Shown here: one piece after another, positions 43,701 through 50,671 of the stretch
Position numbering within the stretch: the stretch's first letter is position 1
How the letters are laid out: the number at the start of each line of letters is the position of its first letter
Origin: G016756615 sp035556195
GTDB taxonomy: Bacteria; Pseudomonadota; Alphaproteobacteria; Rhizobiales; Rhizobiaceae
DNA length: 64,000 bases
Direction: 5' to 3'
NCBI GenBank assembly: GCA_035556195.1
Contig: DATMFK010000067.1
Location: 310,001-374,000, forward strand
Made by a program: the position numbers and the translations under genes
The notes under the pieces: model-generated
Databases searched by the model: none
Seen by the model: only the letters and a program-made list of their open reading frames with translations
Told to the model about the DNA's origin: nothing

Positions 43701-46299
43701 CAGCGGCACGATCGGCGGAGACGTCATCATCGCCGATGGGGCGACGCTGTCGCCCGGTGCTGCCGACGGCATGCCCGGCACCCTGGCCATCGCGGGTAAC
43801 CTGACGCTCTCGGCGGGCTCGACCCTGAACTACACCTTCGGCGAGGCGAATGTCGCCGGCGGGACGCTCAACGACCTTACGACGGTGGGCGGCGATATCG
43901 TGCTCGACGGCACGCTCGACGTCTCCGTCGCGCCGGGCGGCACATTCGGCCCGGGCATCTACCGGGTGTTCACCTATAGTGGCACGTTGACGGACAACGG
44001 CCTTTCGGTCGGGGCGATCCCCTCGGCCGATTATTTTGTCCAGACCGCCATCGCCAACCAGGTGAACCTTGTTAACACGGCCGGACTGACGATGAACTAC
44101 TGGGACGGCGGGGCCGGCCCGAAGTTCAATGGCGACATCGATGGCGGCGACGGCATCTGGCAGTCCTCGGCGGGCAACGACAACTGGGCGGACGCCACCG
44201 GCATCGTCAACGCAGCCTTCGCCGACGGTGCCTTTGCGATCTTCGCGGGCAGGTCGGGGACGGTGACTGTGGACAACAGCCTTGGCCAAGTCTCGGCCGC
44301 CGGCATGCAATTCGCTACCGACGGCTACGTGATCCAGGGCGACCGTATCGACCTTGACGGAGCGGCAGCCACCATTCGCGTCGGCGACGGCACCAGCGCC
44401 GGCGCGGCGATGACGGCCACCATAGCGGCCGAGCTCGCCGGCAGCGCCCAACTTGTGAAGACCGAAGCGGGCACGCTGGTGCTCACGGGGAGCAACGGCT
44501 ATGCCGGCGGCACCGCCATCAATGGCGGTACGCTGCAGGTCTCGACAGACGTCAACCTCGGAGCTGCCACCGGAGGCCTCAGCTTCAACGGAGGCACGCT
44601 GCGCACGACCGGCAGCTTCGAAAGCGGGCGGGCGCTGAGCTTTGTCGGCGCCGGAACCGTTCTTGTCGATGCCGGGACAACGCTGACCTCGACCGGCGCG
44701 CTCTCCGGCAGCGGCAGCTTCACGAAGTCCGGCGCCGGTGCCCTGAGGCTGAGCGCCGACAGCTCGGGCTTCACCGGCACCACTTCGGTGAACGGCGGTA
44801 CGCTCGCCGTCAATGGCAGGCTGTGCGGCGACGTCAATGTGCGCGACGGCGGCCGGCTGCAGGGCACCGGCACGGTTTGCGACACCAACAACTTCACCGG
44901 TGGCACCGTGGCGCCCGGCAATTCCATCGGCACGCTGACTGTCGACGGCAACTATGCCGGCAATGGCGGTACGCTGGAGATCGAGGCCGAGCTCGGCGGC
45001 GACGCCTCCCCGGCCGACAAGCTGGTCGTCACCGGGAACACCTCAGGCACGACCAGCGTCAAGGTGATCAATGCCGGGGGCGGCGGCGCCCAGACCAGCA
45101 ACGGCATCAAGATCGTCGATGTCGGCGGCACCTCTGCGGGCACATTCAGCCTGGCCGGCGACTATCTCTTTCAGGGCGAGCAGGCCGTGGTGGGCGGCGC
45201 CTATGCCTATCGCCTCTACAAGGGAGGCGTCACCACGCCCGCCGACGGCGACTGGTATCTGCGCTCTTCACTCATCAACCCCGACGATCCGGATCCGCAG
45301 CCGCTCTACGCACCAGGCGTGCCGCTCTACGAGGCCTATGCCTCCGTTCTTCAGGACGTCAACGAGCTCGGCACACTGCAGCAAAGGGTCGGCAACCGGA
45401 GCTGGGGGCCAGGCGCAGCGCCACAAGGCACCGACGCTTCCGGTCGGCAGTCGGTCGAGAGCAATGCCATCTGGGCCCGCATCGAGGCGGCCCATGCCCA
45501 GCTCGAGCCGGCGGCATCCACGACCGTCTCCGACTATGAGACGACCGTGTGGAAGCTGCAGGCAGGGATCGATGGGCTGCTGCATGAGAGCGAGGCCGGT
45601 GTGCTGATCGGCGGCGTCACCGCTCACCTGGGCACGGTCTCGGCGGATATCCTATCGGTCTACGGCACAGGCTCGATCAGCTCCACCGGCTTCGGCATCG
45701 GCGGCACGCTGACCTGGTATGGCGAGAGTGGCTTCTATGCCGACGCGCAGGCGCAGCTGACCTGGTACGACAGCGACATAACATCGGCCACGCTCGGCAC
45801 CAGACTTGCCGAAGGCAATGGCGGCTTCGGCCACGCTCTCGGCATCGAGGCCGGTCAGAAGATCGCGATCGGTGGCAACTGGTCGCTGACGCCGCAAGGC
45901 CAGCTCGCCTATTCGTCGGTCAGCTTCGACGACTTCACCGACCGGTATGGGGCGGCGGTGTCTCTAGGGGATAGCGATCGCCTGACCGGCCGTCTCGGCC
46001 TGTCGGCCGACTATGAGGAGAAGTGGATAGATGCCGCGGGGATGGCGAGCCGTGCGCACCTCTATGGCATCGGCAATCTCTACTACGATTTCCTGGGGCG
46101 CTCGGACGTCGACGTTTCCGGCGTCGCCTTGTCCAGCCGGAACCAGGCGCTGTGGGGCGGGCTGGGGCTCGGCGGCTCGTTGAGCTGGGCGGACGGCTAC
46201 TATACCGTCTATGGCGAGGCGTTTGCCCGGACCAGCCTGGAGGACTTCGGCGACAGCAATGCCGTCGGCGCCAAGCTCGGCTTCAGCGTCAAATGGTAG
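34765..46299 (+). CDS. Giant type V autotransporter with beta-strand repeats
   Basis: A single 11.5-kb frame encodes about 3,844 residues. After a long N-terminal extension comes a signal peptide (MTKWKGIAASYAPNVAELFS at 34870, hydrophobic core, cleavage near TASA|ADRYWD). The passenger (35011 to ~45280) is a predicted beta-helix made of about 23 autotransporter-associated repeats of the form LTKTGAGTLVLTG-NTYTG-GGTL. Four copies of a Trp-rich module and three tandem super-repeats are present. A linker (LYAPGVPLYEAYASVLQ) leads into a C-terminal beta-barrel (~45465-46296, ~277 residues) ending GFSVKW, with the terminal aromatic residue typical of barrels. Probably a surface adhesin; the ligand is unknown. 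Start choice (34657, 34765, 34855 or 34870) is uncertain because no strong ribosome site is seen. Confidence 0.9.
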   Translation: MMFNAIAGAQASPSAEEIQAGNRGAAWSRLMRGGRMTKWKGIAASYAPNVAELFSCASRQSAVAFLAAALVANLAAGTASAADRYWDVNQTAAGSGGTGIWNLTNLFWSPSSSDVLGPYNQPWDNGALDRAIFAGTAGTVTLGSAITVNALTFNTNGYTLAGTGANTLTLGGVTPTVTVTTGTSTIGAVIAGSAGLTKTGGGTLFLTGANTFSGGITLNGGTLRANDNAAFGAAGNTITTTANATLTVDSGAANRTVSIAGGTTLTVSGTGVGSALFSGAGNLIALPGVTLSNDNSDFTGTVQLNGQSQGVANIAFTSVRNVGQASSLGAGGTITFTGGSQFSDNITYIGTGDSSNRDWVMAGPTLRRFNNSGTGALTLTGNFNLAQATQFNAGTADFNLLGVLSGAGSGVTFTASAGRNVTLGGANTFAGTVSLNGGGTINATVLAGSGVASSLGQGSSIAINDATLRYAGSAISTDRTWLLSNNTTLQNDGTGGLTLTGAIAFDPVASIDTLNLAGSYAGVNTIASDISDSGRIVMNGAGIWVLSGNNSYTGTTAVENGTLRAGSASAFNQQNSLTVNGGTFDLGGYGYSFTRLDGTGGTVELGSGILVANVATGVSSSFAGRIQGSGGFTKRGGGTQTLTGSSTYTGDTNIEGGTLALDFSKPESATDDIISSGSTLNMAGGTLQITGATGEANSQGFDGLYISGGSNRITATAGASGGTMTVSFGDVARIGGQVDFGIGSGVTMSVAPGTALGGWATVNGSDYADVDASNNIIAFTDYDLEDDAGTWGDGDIVTDSGGAANTPFFGMVSEASGDNVVQLGGLRYTVARASTVNVGENQTLGVDGTIIVAASVSNTSQSIAQGSVRGAAGGVLGIQQNSTGSFAINSTIVDNGGATGLTVGGTGTGSVVLGNAANTYTGATWVTRGKLSVATLANGGVDSSIGASSAGSSNLVLEGGTLSYTGGSVSTNRGFTVMRSGAITGGTIEVTQASANVAFGGEVVSPDGAGLTKTGAGTLTLTNANSSYTGATVVSGGGTLSVTTLANGGSNSSIGASSSDSANLFIEGGSTFQYTGGSVTSDRGFTLNGIAGGIIDVTNAGTELALGGTMAGLGGAPLTKAGVGTLILSGMNTYRGQIRVDAGTLRAGSTQAFGAVNLVVLADTAGATLDLDGFDNRVAGLSGGGTNGGNVLLGDAILTMGGSNASYSGAISGTGGLVKDNSSTQTMVGCGSSYTGSTTIRAGVLSVDCIRNGGQTSGVGASAAAAANLVLTTNGTLQYTGGTVTTDRGFHLPSGWGGIDVVEATTTLDFTGNVTNLANGSLLKDGAGTLKLSGTNSYAGTLLRAGTLVAGSTQAFGTGAMTIYGGATVDLANNSNAVGFLDDENDVTGGTVLLGSADLTITSGGARFYGTIHGTGGLIKIGGGTQGLGGCANTYSGATIIGGGWLEVTCLADGGQASSIGTSSSDAGNLVIGGPANGGLNYIGAGDTTDRRFTLGASAGYIRSNGTGAVIFENSAAVTYEGTGARQLRLGGSNTGTNILAAQIGNNGASAVNLVKDDAGTWRLTNTTSSYTGATTINGSGGVLEVTKLANGGENSSIGASTAAAANLVIGTNGTLRYVGSGVSTNRLFTLGTGTTIIESSGTGAVNFTDSGGLMGFSGTGARTFTLGGTYAGDNIMGVTIRDQSGTAQTSLAKNDAGTWILTANNTYTGNTVINDGKLIIGNGGTTGNVGTGEVILAFSTGTLGFNRGDTFNFAGKISGPGIIEQMGEGTTVLTAVNTAGITKITEGALQIDGDLTTDTIAFDDDEATTLTVNGTLHGSGVPAAITGDGSSNIINVNAGGTLAATGDLGGGSDTINVSGTVDTGAGVLNLGLGNDTLLLNDGAVLSGGGIAGGTGGESGAGDILRVVTTAGVTLAGGSVTGFETLDKQGTGTLTLTGAHSYTSGTTIAAGTLQVGNGATAGMLATPTVANNGVLAFNLSSNYTFAGAISGSGGVNKLGTGITTLTGINSYTGATNVNAGTLLIDGDQSGATGLTSVASGATLGGRGTIGGSVSVADGGTLSPGAAGNVPGELTINGDLALNDGSILAVNFGQAGVVGGPYNDLITVGGDLALDGTLNVTETPGGTFGPGVYRIFSYGGVLTNNGLDVASPDYFVQTSVASQVNLVNSSGLALSFWDGETGPHSNELVNGGSGTWRAAGDQNWTDSTGLFAAPFANASFAIFQGAAGTVSVDNGNGQVQAVGMQFAANGYRIQGDGIELVDDNTQPGLQSIIRVGDGTSAGAGYVATIASALSGATQLVKTDLGTLVLSGTNSYTTGTAINGGTLQISSDANLGAAPGALSLDGGTLRNTAAVVSSRSVTLNAGGGGFDTLDRLTLNGVVGGAGTLAKTGAGTLVLTATNTYQGGTVINGGAVEVAANANLGNAAGGLTLDGGTLHSTATFIAGRNVTLNAGGGAFDTDGFTALTLSNTIGGTGALRKAGAGTLVLAGNTIYGGGTTISSGTLQLGAGGASGSITGDVANDGTLAFNRSDSYSFAGLISGGGSLEQIGGGVTILTADNSYTGDTVVREGSLLVNGDQSAANGATTVEDGGVIGGTGTIGGDVAILDGGSFNPGDVGIVPGTLTINGNLSLAANSTLNYNFGQAGVVGGAYNDLTVVHGDLVLDGTINVAETPGGNFGPGIYRVISYDGLLTNLGLTESSPDHVVQTSVAGQVNLVDISAMTLNFWDGDAGPKGDDFVDGGSGTWRAAGDDNWTDENGNINAAFSNGSFAIFAGTAGQVDVDNTNGQVQVSGLQFASNGYLIQGQAITLDGTQAIVRVGDGTAQGSAYVATIDAMLQGGAQLVKRDLGTLVLTGDNTYTGGTFIQEGTLQFSSDANLGDAAGGITLDGGTLQNTVAQASARGITLNAAGGTFLADADLTLSGTMGGVGGFTKSGSANLILQGDNAYAGPTTVAGGGLYVDGDQSAAAGPISVQSGATLGGSGTIGGDVIIADGATLSPGAADGMPGTLAIAGNLTLSAGSTLNYTFGEANVAGGTLNDLTTVGGDIVLDGTLDVSVAPGGTFGPGIYRVFTYSGTLTDNGLSVGAIPSADYFVQTAIANQVNLVNTAGLTMNYWDGGAGPKFNGDIDGGDGIWQSSAGNDNWADATGIVNAAFADGAFAIFAGRSGTVTVDNSLGQVSAAGMQFATDGYVIQGDRIDLDGAAATIRVGDGTSAGAAMTATIAAELAGSAQLVKTEAGTLVLTGSNGYAGGTAINGGTLQVSTDVNLGAATGGLSFNGGTLRTTGSFESGRALSFVGAGTVLVDAGTTLTSTGALSGSGSFTKSGAGALRLSADSSGFTGTTSVNGGTLAVNGRLCGDVNVRDGGRLQGTGTVCDTNNFTGGTVAPGNSIGTLTVDGNYAGNGGTLEIEAELGGDASPADKLVVTGNTSGTTSVKVINAGGGGAQTSNGIKIVDVGGTSAGTFSLAGDYLFQGEQAVVGGAYAYRLYKGGVTTPADGDWYLRSSLINPDDPDPQPLYAPGVPLYEAYASVLQDVNELGTLQQRVGNRSWGPGAAPQGTDASGRQSVESNAIWARIEAAHAQLEPAASTTVSDYETTVWKLQAGIDGLLHESEAGVLIGGVTAHLGTVSADILSVYGTGSISSTGFGIGGTLTWYGESGFYADAQAQLTWYDSDITSATLGTRLAEGNGGFGHALGIEAGQKIAIGGNWSLTPQGQLAYSSVSFDDFTDRYGAAVSLGDSDRLTGRLGLSADYEEKWIDAAGMASRAHLYGIGNLYYDFLGRSDVDVSGVALSSRNQALWGGLGLGGSLSWADGYYTVYGEAFARTSLEDFGDSNAVGAKLGFSVKW
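40822..42468 (+). repeat. Autotransporter super-repeat 1
   Basis: Begins GTLLIDGDQSGATG, then LGGRGTIGGSVSVADGGTLS, GDLALDGTLNV, PGGTFGPGVYRIFSY, YFVQTSVASQVNLVN, then the Trp module (FWDG, GTWRAAGDQNW, FAIFQG, NGYRIQG) and several beta-strand repeats. It is longer than copies 2 and 3 by about 490 nt because of two extra beta-strand repeat units at its end. Confidence 0.75.
42469..43623 (+). repeat. Autotransporter super-repeat 2
   Basis: Same order as copy 1: LLVNGDQSAANG, GTGTIGGDVAILDGG, GDLVLDGTINV, PGGNFGPGIYRVISY, VVQTSVAGQVNLVD, then FWDGDAGPKGDD, GTWRAAGDDNW, FAIFAGTAG, NGYLIQG. Length 1,155 nt. Confidence 0.75.
43624..44790 (+). repeat. Autotransporter super-repeat 3
   Basis: Same order: LYVDGDQSAAAG, GSGTIGGDVIIADGA, GDIVLDGTLDV, PGGTFGPGIYRVFTY, YFVQTAIANQVNLVN, YWDGGAGPKFNGD, GIWQSSAGNDNW, FAIFAGRSG, DGYVIQG. 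The copies have clearly drifted apart at the DNA level, so the duplication is not recent. Confidence 0.72.
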
Positions 46300-46328
46300 C
46301 CGCCACCCGCAATAGAAAGGTATCGCAC

Positions 46329-46865
46329 TTGCGACTGTTCGACTTCTTCAAGGTAACTGCGGCGGCAGCGGCTGTGATGGCGGCATCCGCCCTGGCATCG
46401 GCTCAGGAGGCAGGCTCCAAGCTTCCCGGCGGGGCATCGTCGCTGCAGGAGAATTACGAGGCCTGGAACGTTGTTTGCCAGGGCGTACCTAAGACGCTTT
46501 GCTCGATTTCGCAGCAGCAGACGCAGCAGAACGGGCAGCGCGTTCTGGCGGCCGAGCTGCAGCTCGATGAGAACGAAACCTTTACCGGTACCCTGGTTCT
46601 GCCCTTTGGCCTTCTGCTCGACGCAGGCGTGACCCTTCAGGTCGATGAAGCGGAACCGCGCGATCCTATCGCTTTCCAGACTTGTCTGCCGGCGGGGTGT
46701 CTGGCGCGCCTCAGCTTCGACGCCAAAATGCTCAGCGCATTGCGCTCCGGGACCGCCCTGAAGATCAAGGTCCAGAACACCGACGGCAAGGAGGTGAACC
46801 TGTCGGTTCCGCTGAAGGGGCTGGCGGCAGCGCTCGACCGGCTGGCGGCGCTCTCCGGGGCATAG
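46329..46865 (+). CDS. Invasion-associated locus B (IalB) family protein
   Basis: This 178-residue exported protein has a signal peptide (LRLFDFFKVTAAAAAVMAAS, cleavage near ALASAQ) and the IalB domain: ENYEAWNVVCQGVPKTLCSI near 44-63, with a second Cys pair FQTCLPAGCLARL near 116-128. IalB of Bartonella helps erythrocyte invasion; homologues in free-living Rhizobiales are periplasmic or outer-membrane-linked with unknown roles. The start is a TTG at 46329 with AAAGG 8 nt upstream; no ATG precedes the signal peptide. It follows the autotransporter by 29 nt and is probably co-transcribed, suggesting an accessory role at the cell surface. Confidence 0.88.
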   Translation: MRLFDFFKVTAAAAAVMAASALASAQEAGSKLPGGASSLQENYEAWNVVCQGVPKTLCSISQQQTQQNGQRVLAAELQLDENETFTGTLVLPFGLLLDAGVTLQVDEAEPRDPIAFQTCLPAGCLARLSFDAKMLSALRSGTALKIKVQNTDGKEVNLSVPLKGLAAALDRLAALSGA

Positions 46866-46912
46866 GGGCGCTCTTGGGAGGCATAGCGGCGTCGGCGGCC
46901 TAGCCCTTGGGC

Positions 46913-47863
46913 TTAATACCCCGCCTTCCGGTCCACCAAATCGCGCAGCGGCTCGCCGCGTTCGAAGGCGTCCATCTGGTCGAGCATCGGCCCGACCAGA
47001 TGCTCCGGGTCGGAGGTCGCGGCAGCGTGCGGTGTGACGAAGACCTTGGGATGGTTCCACAGCGGGCTCGCCTCGGGGAGCGGCTCCGTCTCGAACACGT
47101 CAAGGCTCGCTTCCTTCAGCGTCCCGTCGTCAAGCGCTCGCACGATGTCCGCGTCGCGCTGGAGCTTCCCGCGCCCGGCATTGATGAGAACGGCGCCGCC
47201 CAGGCCATTGTCGTGCCGCAGCTTCCGCAACAGGTCGTAATCGACGATGCCCGCAGTCGCCTGCGTCAGCGGCAGCAGGACCACCAGAATATCGGTCGCG
47301 CCGAGGAAGGGGGTGAGGCCCGCCTCTCCATGGAAGGTCGCGACGCCGTCCATCGGCCGTTCCGTCCGGCCCCAGCCGTTGACGCTGAAGCCGAGGGAAA
47401 GCAGGGCTGAAGCGGCCGCACGCCCTAGATTACCGAGCCCCATGATGCCTACCCGCGTCTCCGAGGCCTGCTGCTGGGGCGGTTCATGCCAGACCTTGCG
47501 CGCCTGCTGGGCTCGGTAGAGCATCCCCTGGCGATGATGGTCGAGCACGCGCCATGTCACGTACTCGGTCATGCGCCGGGTCAGATTGTCCGCGACGACG
47601 CGCACGATCGGCACGTCTGGCAGGCCGGGATCGTTGAAGAGATGGTCGACGCCCGCTCCGACCGAGAAGATCGCTTCGAGGTTGGGCAGCTTGGCAAGAA
47701 CGTTGGAGCGCTGTTTCCAGACGACGGCGTAGCGGATCGAAGGGTCGTCCTCGCCGTCCGGTTCGAGCACGACCTCGCGCCGGGCCAATAGAAGCTCGCG
47801 CCAGCGTTGCGGGTTCATTCCTGTAACCGACAGGAGGACGCGGCTGTTGTTGTCGCCCGGCAT
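46913..47863 (-). CDS. ghrA: Glyoxylate/hydroxypyruvate reductase A-like D-2-hydroxyacid dehydrogenase
   Basis: This 316-residue NAD(P)H-dependent reductase has FSVGAGVDHLF near residues 65-75, the nucleotide-binding GIMGLGNLGRAAA near 138-150, catalytic Arg in LINAGRG near 225-231, Glu in FETEPLPE near 256-263, and His in TPHAAA near 274-279. It reduces glyoxylate and hydroxypyruvate in the GhrA subgroup. It stands between the IalB gene (convergent) and the yej operon (same strand, 22 nt after its start). Substrate within the subgroup is not certain. Confidence 0.9.
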   Translation of the reverse strand: MPGDNNSRVLLSVTGMNPQRWRELLLARREVVLEPDGEDDPSIRYAVVWKQRSNVLAKLPNLEAIFSVGAGVDHLFNDPGLPDVPIVRVVADNLTRRMTEYVTWRVLDHHRQGMLYRAQQARKVWHEPPQQQASETRVGIMGLGNLGRAAASALLSLGFSVNGWGRTERPMDGVATFHGEAGLTPFLGATDILVVLLPLTQATAGIVDYDLLRKLRHDNGLGGAVLINAGRGKLQRDADIVRALDDGTLKEASLDVFETEPLPEASPLWNHPKVFVTPHAAATSDPEHLVGPMLDQMDAFERGEPLRDLVDRKAGY

Positions 47864-47885
47864 GTACTCGTTCTCTTATGGAAAG

Positions 47886-49523
47886 CTATTGGCTGACTGC
47901 GCCTTCCCCGGCGGTTTCGATGCGGAAAGCCGCCGAGATGAGGGCGCGCGTGTATTCGGTCTGCGGACGCTCGAAGATCTGCTCCGACGGGCCGTGCTCG
48001 ACCACCTTGCCGTTGCGCATCACGATGACGTCGTTGGCCAGCGCGCGCACGACCTTGAGGTCGTGGCTGATGAACAGATAGGCCAGATCGTGCTTGGCCT
48101 GAAGGTTGCGCAGGAGATCGACGACCTGGGCCTGCACGCTCATGTCCAATGCCGATGTAGGCTCGTCCAGCATCACGAAACGAGGGTTGAGCACCATCGC
48201 CCGGGCTATGGCGATGCGCTGCCGCTGGCCGCCGGAGAATTCGTGTGGATAGCGGTGCCGTGTCTCCGGATCGAGACCGACTTCGCCCAGAACGTCGACG
48301 ACGCGCTGCTCGCGTTCGTCCGGCGTCAGCTTCTGCTCGTGGATGGCCAGGCCTTCCTGGATGATCTCGCTCACCGACATGCGGGGGCTGAGCGAGCCGA
48401 ACGGATCCTGAAACACGATCTGCAGTTCGTTCCTGAGCGGCCGCATGGCGTTGAAGGAGAGCTTGTCAATGTCCCGGCCGTTGAAATGGATCCTGCCCTG
48501 CGACGAGATCATGCGGCAGAGCGCCAGGCCGAGCGTGGTCTTGCCCGACCCGGATTCTCCGACGACGCCGAGAGTCTGGCCGGAGCGGACCGTGACGTCG
48601 ATCCCGTCGACGGCCTTCACATGGTCGACGGTGCGGCGGAAAAAGCCCTGTTTGATCGGGAACCAGACCTTGATCTGATCCCCTTCCATCACGGTCTTGG
48701 CCGACCGGTCGGCCGCCGGAGGACGGCCCTTGGGCTCGGCCGCGAGCAGATGCCGGGTGTAGTCGTGCTGTGGACGTTCGAAGATCTCCTTCGTCGGCCC
48801 GCTTTCCACGATCTTGCCGCGCGTCATCACGCAGACCCGGTCTGCGATCTTGCGCACGATGCCGAGATCATGGGTGATGAACAGCATCGACATGCCCCGC
48901 TCCGCCTTGAGCTCGGCGAGAAGTTCGAGGATCTGGGCCTGCACCGTCACGTCTAGCGCCGTCGTCGGCTCGTCGGCGATGAGCAATTCGGGTTCATTGG
49001 CGAGAGCCATCGCGATCATCACGCGCTGGCGCTGGCCTCCCGACAATTGATGGGGATAGGCGTCGAGCCGCTTCTCCGGATCCCGGATTCCGACCTGGCG
49101 AAGCAGGTCCAGCGTGCGCCCACGCGCCTGGCGGTCGCCCATGCCCTGATGGATCCTGAGGACCTCACCGATCTGCTGCTCGATCGTGTGCAGCGGATTG
49201 AGCGAGGTCATCGGCTCCTGAAAGATCATCGTGATCTTGTTGCCGCGCACGCGGCGCAGTTCCTTTTCGTTCTTGGCGAGAAGGTCCTGGCCGTCGAACA
49301 GGATCTCGCCGGACGGATGGCTCGCCGGCGGGTAGGGGAGCAGCTTCAGCACGGACAGCGCCGACACCGATTTTCCCGATCCGGATTCGCCCACCAGGGC
49401 GACGGTCTCGCCGCGCTTTATGTCGAAGGATATGTGATCGACGGCGGTGCTTGTCTCTCCGCCCTGAGTGAAGGCTACGGTGAGGTCGCGGACGGAAAGC
49501 AAGGGGGAGGCGCCGCTCGTCAT
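47886..49523 (-). CDS. yejF: Peptide ABC transporter ATPase, fused double domain (YejF type)
   Basis: This 545-residue protein contains two ABC ATPase domains: Walker A GESGSGKS near residue 45 with signature LSGGQRQR near 165, and Walker A GESGSGKTT near 325 with signature FSGGQRQR near 440. Both have oligopeptide C-terminal extensions after the D and H loops (DEPTTALD, DEPTSALD). It powers the YejBE permease for peptide (microcin C-like) import. ATG 49523 overlaps the yejE stop by 4 nt. Confidence 0.95.
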   Translation of the reverse strand: MTSGASPLLSVRDLTVAFTQGGETSTAVDHISFDIKRGETVALVGESGSGKSVSALSVLKLLPYPPASHPSGEILFDGQDLLAKNEKELRRVRGNKITMIFQEPMTSLNPLHTIEQQIGEVLRIHQGMGDRQARGRTLDLLRQVGIRDPEKRLDAYPHQLSGGQRQRVMIAMALANEPELLIADEPTTALDVTVQAQILELLAELKAERGMSMLFITHDLGIVRKIADRVCVMTRGKIVESGPTKEIFERPQHDYTRHLLAAEPKGRPPAADRSAKTVMEGDQIKVWFPIKQGFFRRTVDHVKAVDGIDVTVRSGQTLGVVGESGSGKTTLGLALCRMISSQGRIHFNGRDIDKLSFNAMRPLRNELQIVFQDPFGSLSPRMSVSEIIQEGLAIHEQKLTPDEREQRVVDVLGEVGLDPETRHRYPHEFSGGQRQRIAIARAMVLNPRFVMLDEPTSALDMSVQAQVVDLLRNLQAKHDLAYLFISHDLKVVRALANDVIVMRNGKVVEHGPSEQIFERPQTEYTRALISAAFRIETAGEGAVSQ

Positions 49524-50671
49524 TTGAAGGTCCTGCGGGGGTCGAAGGCGTCGCGTGTCGCCTCGCCGACGAAGATCAGCAATGACAGCATGAGCGAGAT
49601 CACGATGAAGCCGGAAAGGCCGAGCCACGGCGCGTTGAGATTGCGCTGTCCCTGCTTGAGCAGTTCGCCCAGCGAGGGCGAGCCGGGGGGCAGGCCGAAG
49701 CCGAGGAAATCGAGAGAGGTGAGCGTGGTGATCGAGCCGTTCAGGATGAAGGGCAGGAAGGTGAGCGTCGCCACCATTGCGTTAGGCAGGAGGTGGCGGA
49801 ACATGATGGTGCGGTTCGGCACGCCGAGCGCGCGCGCCGCATTGACATATTCGAAGTTGCGGGCGCGCAGGAACTCTGCCCTGACCACGCCGACGAAGGC
49901 GGTCCAGGAAAAGAGCAGCATGATGCCGAGCAGGATGAAGAAGCCCGGCGGCAGCACGGCCGAGATGATCAGCAGCAGATAGAGGACGGGGATCGCCGAC
50001 CAGATCTCGATGAAACGCTGGAAGAGCAGATCGGTCCAGCCCCCGAAATAGCCCTGCACCGCACCGGCCGACACGCCGACTACCGCGGAGGCGATCGTCA
50101 GCGCGAGACCGAACAGCACGGAGATACGAAAGCCGTATATGACGCGGGCGAGGACGTCGCGGGCCTGGTCGTCGGTGCCGAGCCAGTTCCAGTTGCCGAT
50201 CGTGCAGTCGCGGTCGGCGACACCTTGCGGATAGCGCTGGCAGCGCTGTTCGACCGGATACATCCAGGAGGGCTTGGCCGGCGCGGCCTCGGGAATCTCA
50301 TTGTTGACGGTTCGGTAGGAATAGCGGATCGGCGGCCAGATCAGCCAGCCATTGGCCTCGATCTCGTCCCGGATGACAGGGTCCCGATAGTCCGTGACCG
50401 CGTAGAAGCCGCCGAACTTCTCCTCCGGGTAATCGACCAGCGTCGGAAACAGGAGCTCACCCTTGTAGGACGCAAGGATGGGACGGTCGTTGGCGACGAA
50501 TTCGGCAAAAAGCGACAGGACGAAAAGAACGAGGAAGATCCAGAGCGACCAGTAGCCTCGGCGGTTGGCCTTGAAATTGCGCCAGCGCCGCTGGTTGAGC
50601 GGCGACAGCCACGGTCGCGAGGATGTTCTGCTCGGCTTGTCCATTTCGGCTTTCTGAAGGGCATGCGCCAT
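49520..50671 (-). CDS. yejE: Peptide ABC transporter permease (YejE type)
   Basis: This 383-residue protein starts MAHALQKAEMDKPSR, has one N-terminal helix, a large periplasmic loop (~residues 60-165 with the YejE-type WPPIRYSYRT) and five further helices with the permease EAA-like motif ARALGVPNRTIMFRHLLPNA near 265-285. It forms the channel with YejB. Its ATG overlaps the yejB stop by one base. Confidence 0.94.
   Translation of the reverse strand: MAHALQKAEMDKPSRTSSRPWLSPLNQRRWRNFKANRRGYWSLWIFLVLFVLSLFAEFVANDRPILASYKGELLFPTLVDYPEEKFGGFYAVTDYRDPVIRDEIEANGWLIWPPIRYSYRTVNNEIPEAAPAKPSWMYPVEQRCQRYPQGVADRDCTIGNWNWLGTDDQARDVLARVIYGFRISVLFGLALTIASAVVGVSAGAVQGYFGGWTDLLFQRFIEIWSAIPVLYLLLIISAVLPPGFFILLGIMLLFSWTAFVGVVRAEFLRARNFEYVNAARALGVPNRTIMFRHLLPNAMVATLTFLPFILNGSITTLTSLDFLGFGLPPGSPSLGELLKQGQRNLNAPWLGLSGFIVISLMLSLLIFVGEATRDAFDPRRTFK

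Noticed and set aside
37560..44800. CRISPR array or tandem DNA repeat
   Set aside because: Repeats are inside one long coding frame, diverged at DNA level and unequal in length; they are protein repeats.
46023..46328. N-terminal extension of the IalB gene into the autotransporter gene
   Set aside because: The extension is an out-of-frame reading of the autotransporter barrel; the signal peptide and ribosome site place the start at TTG 46329.
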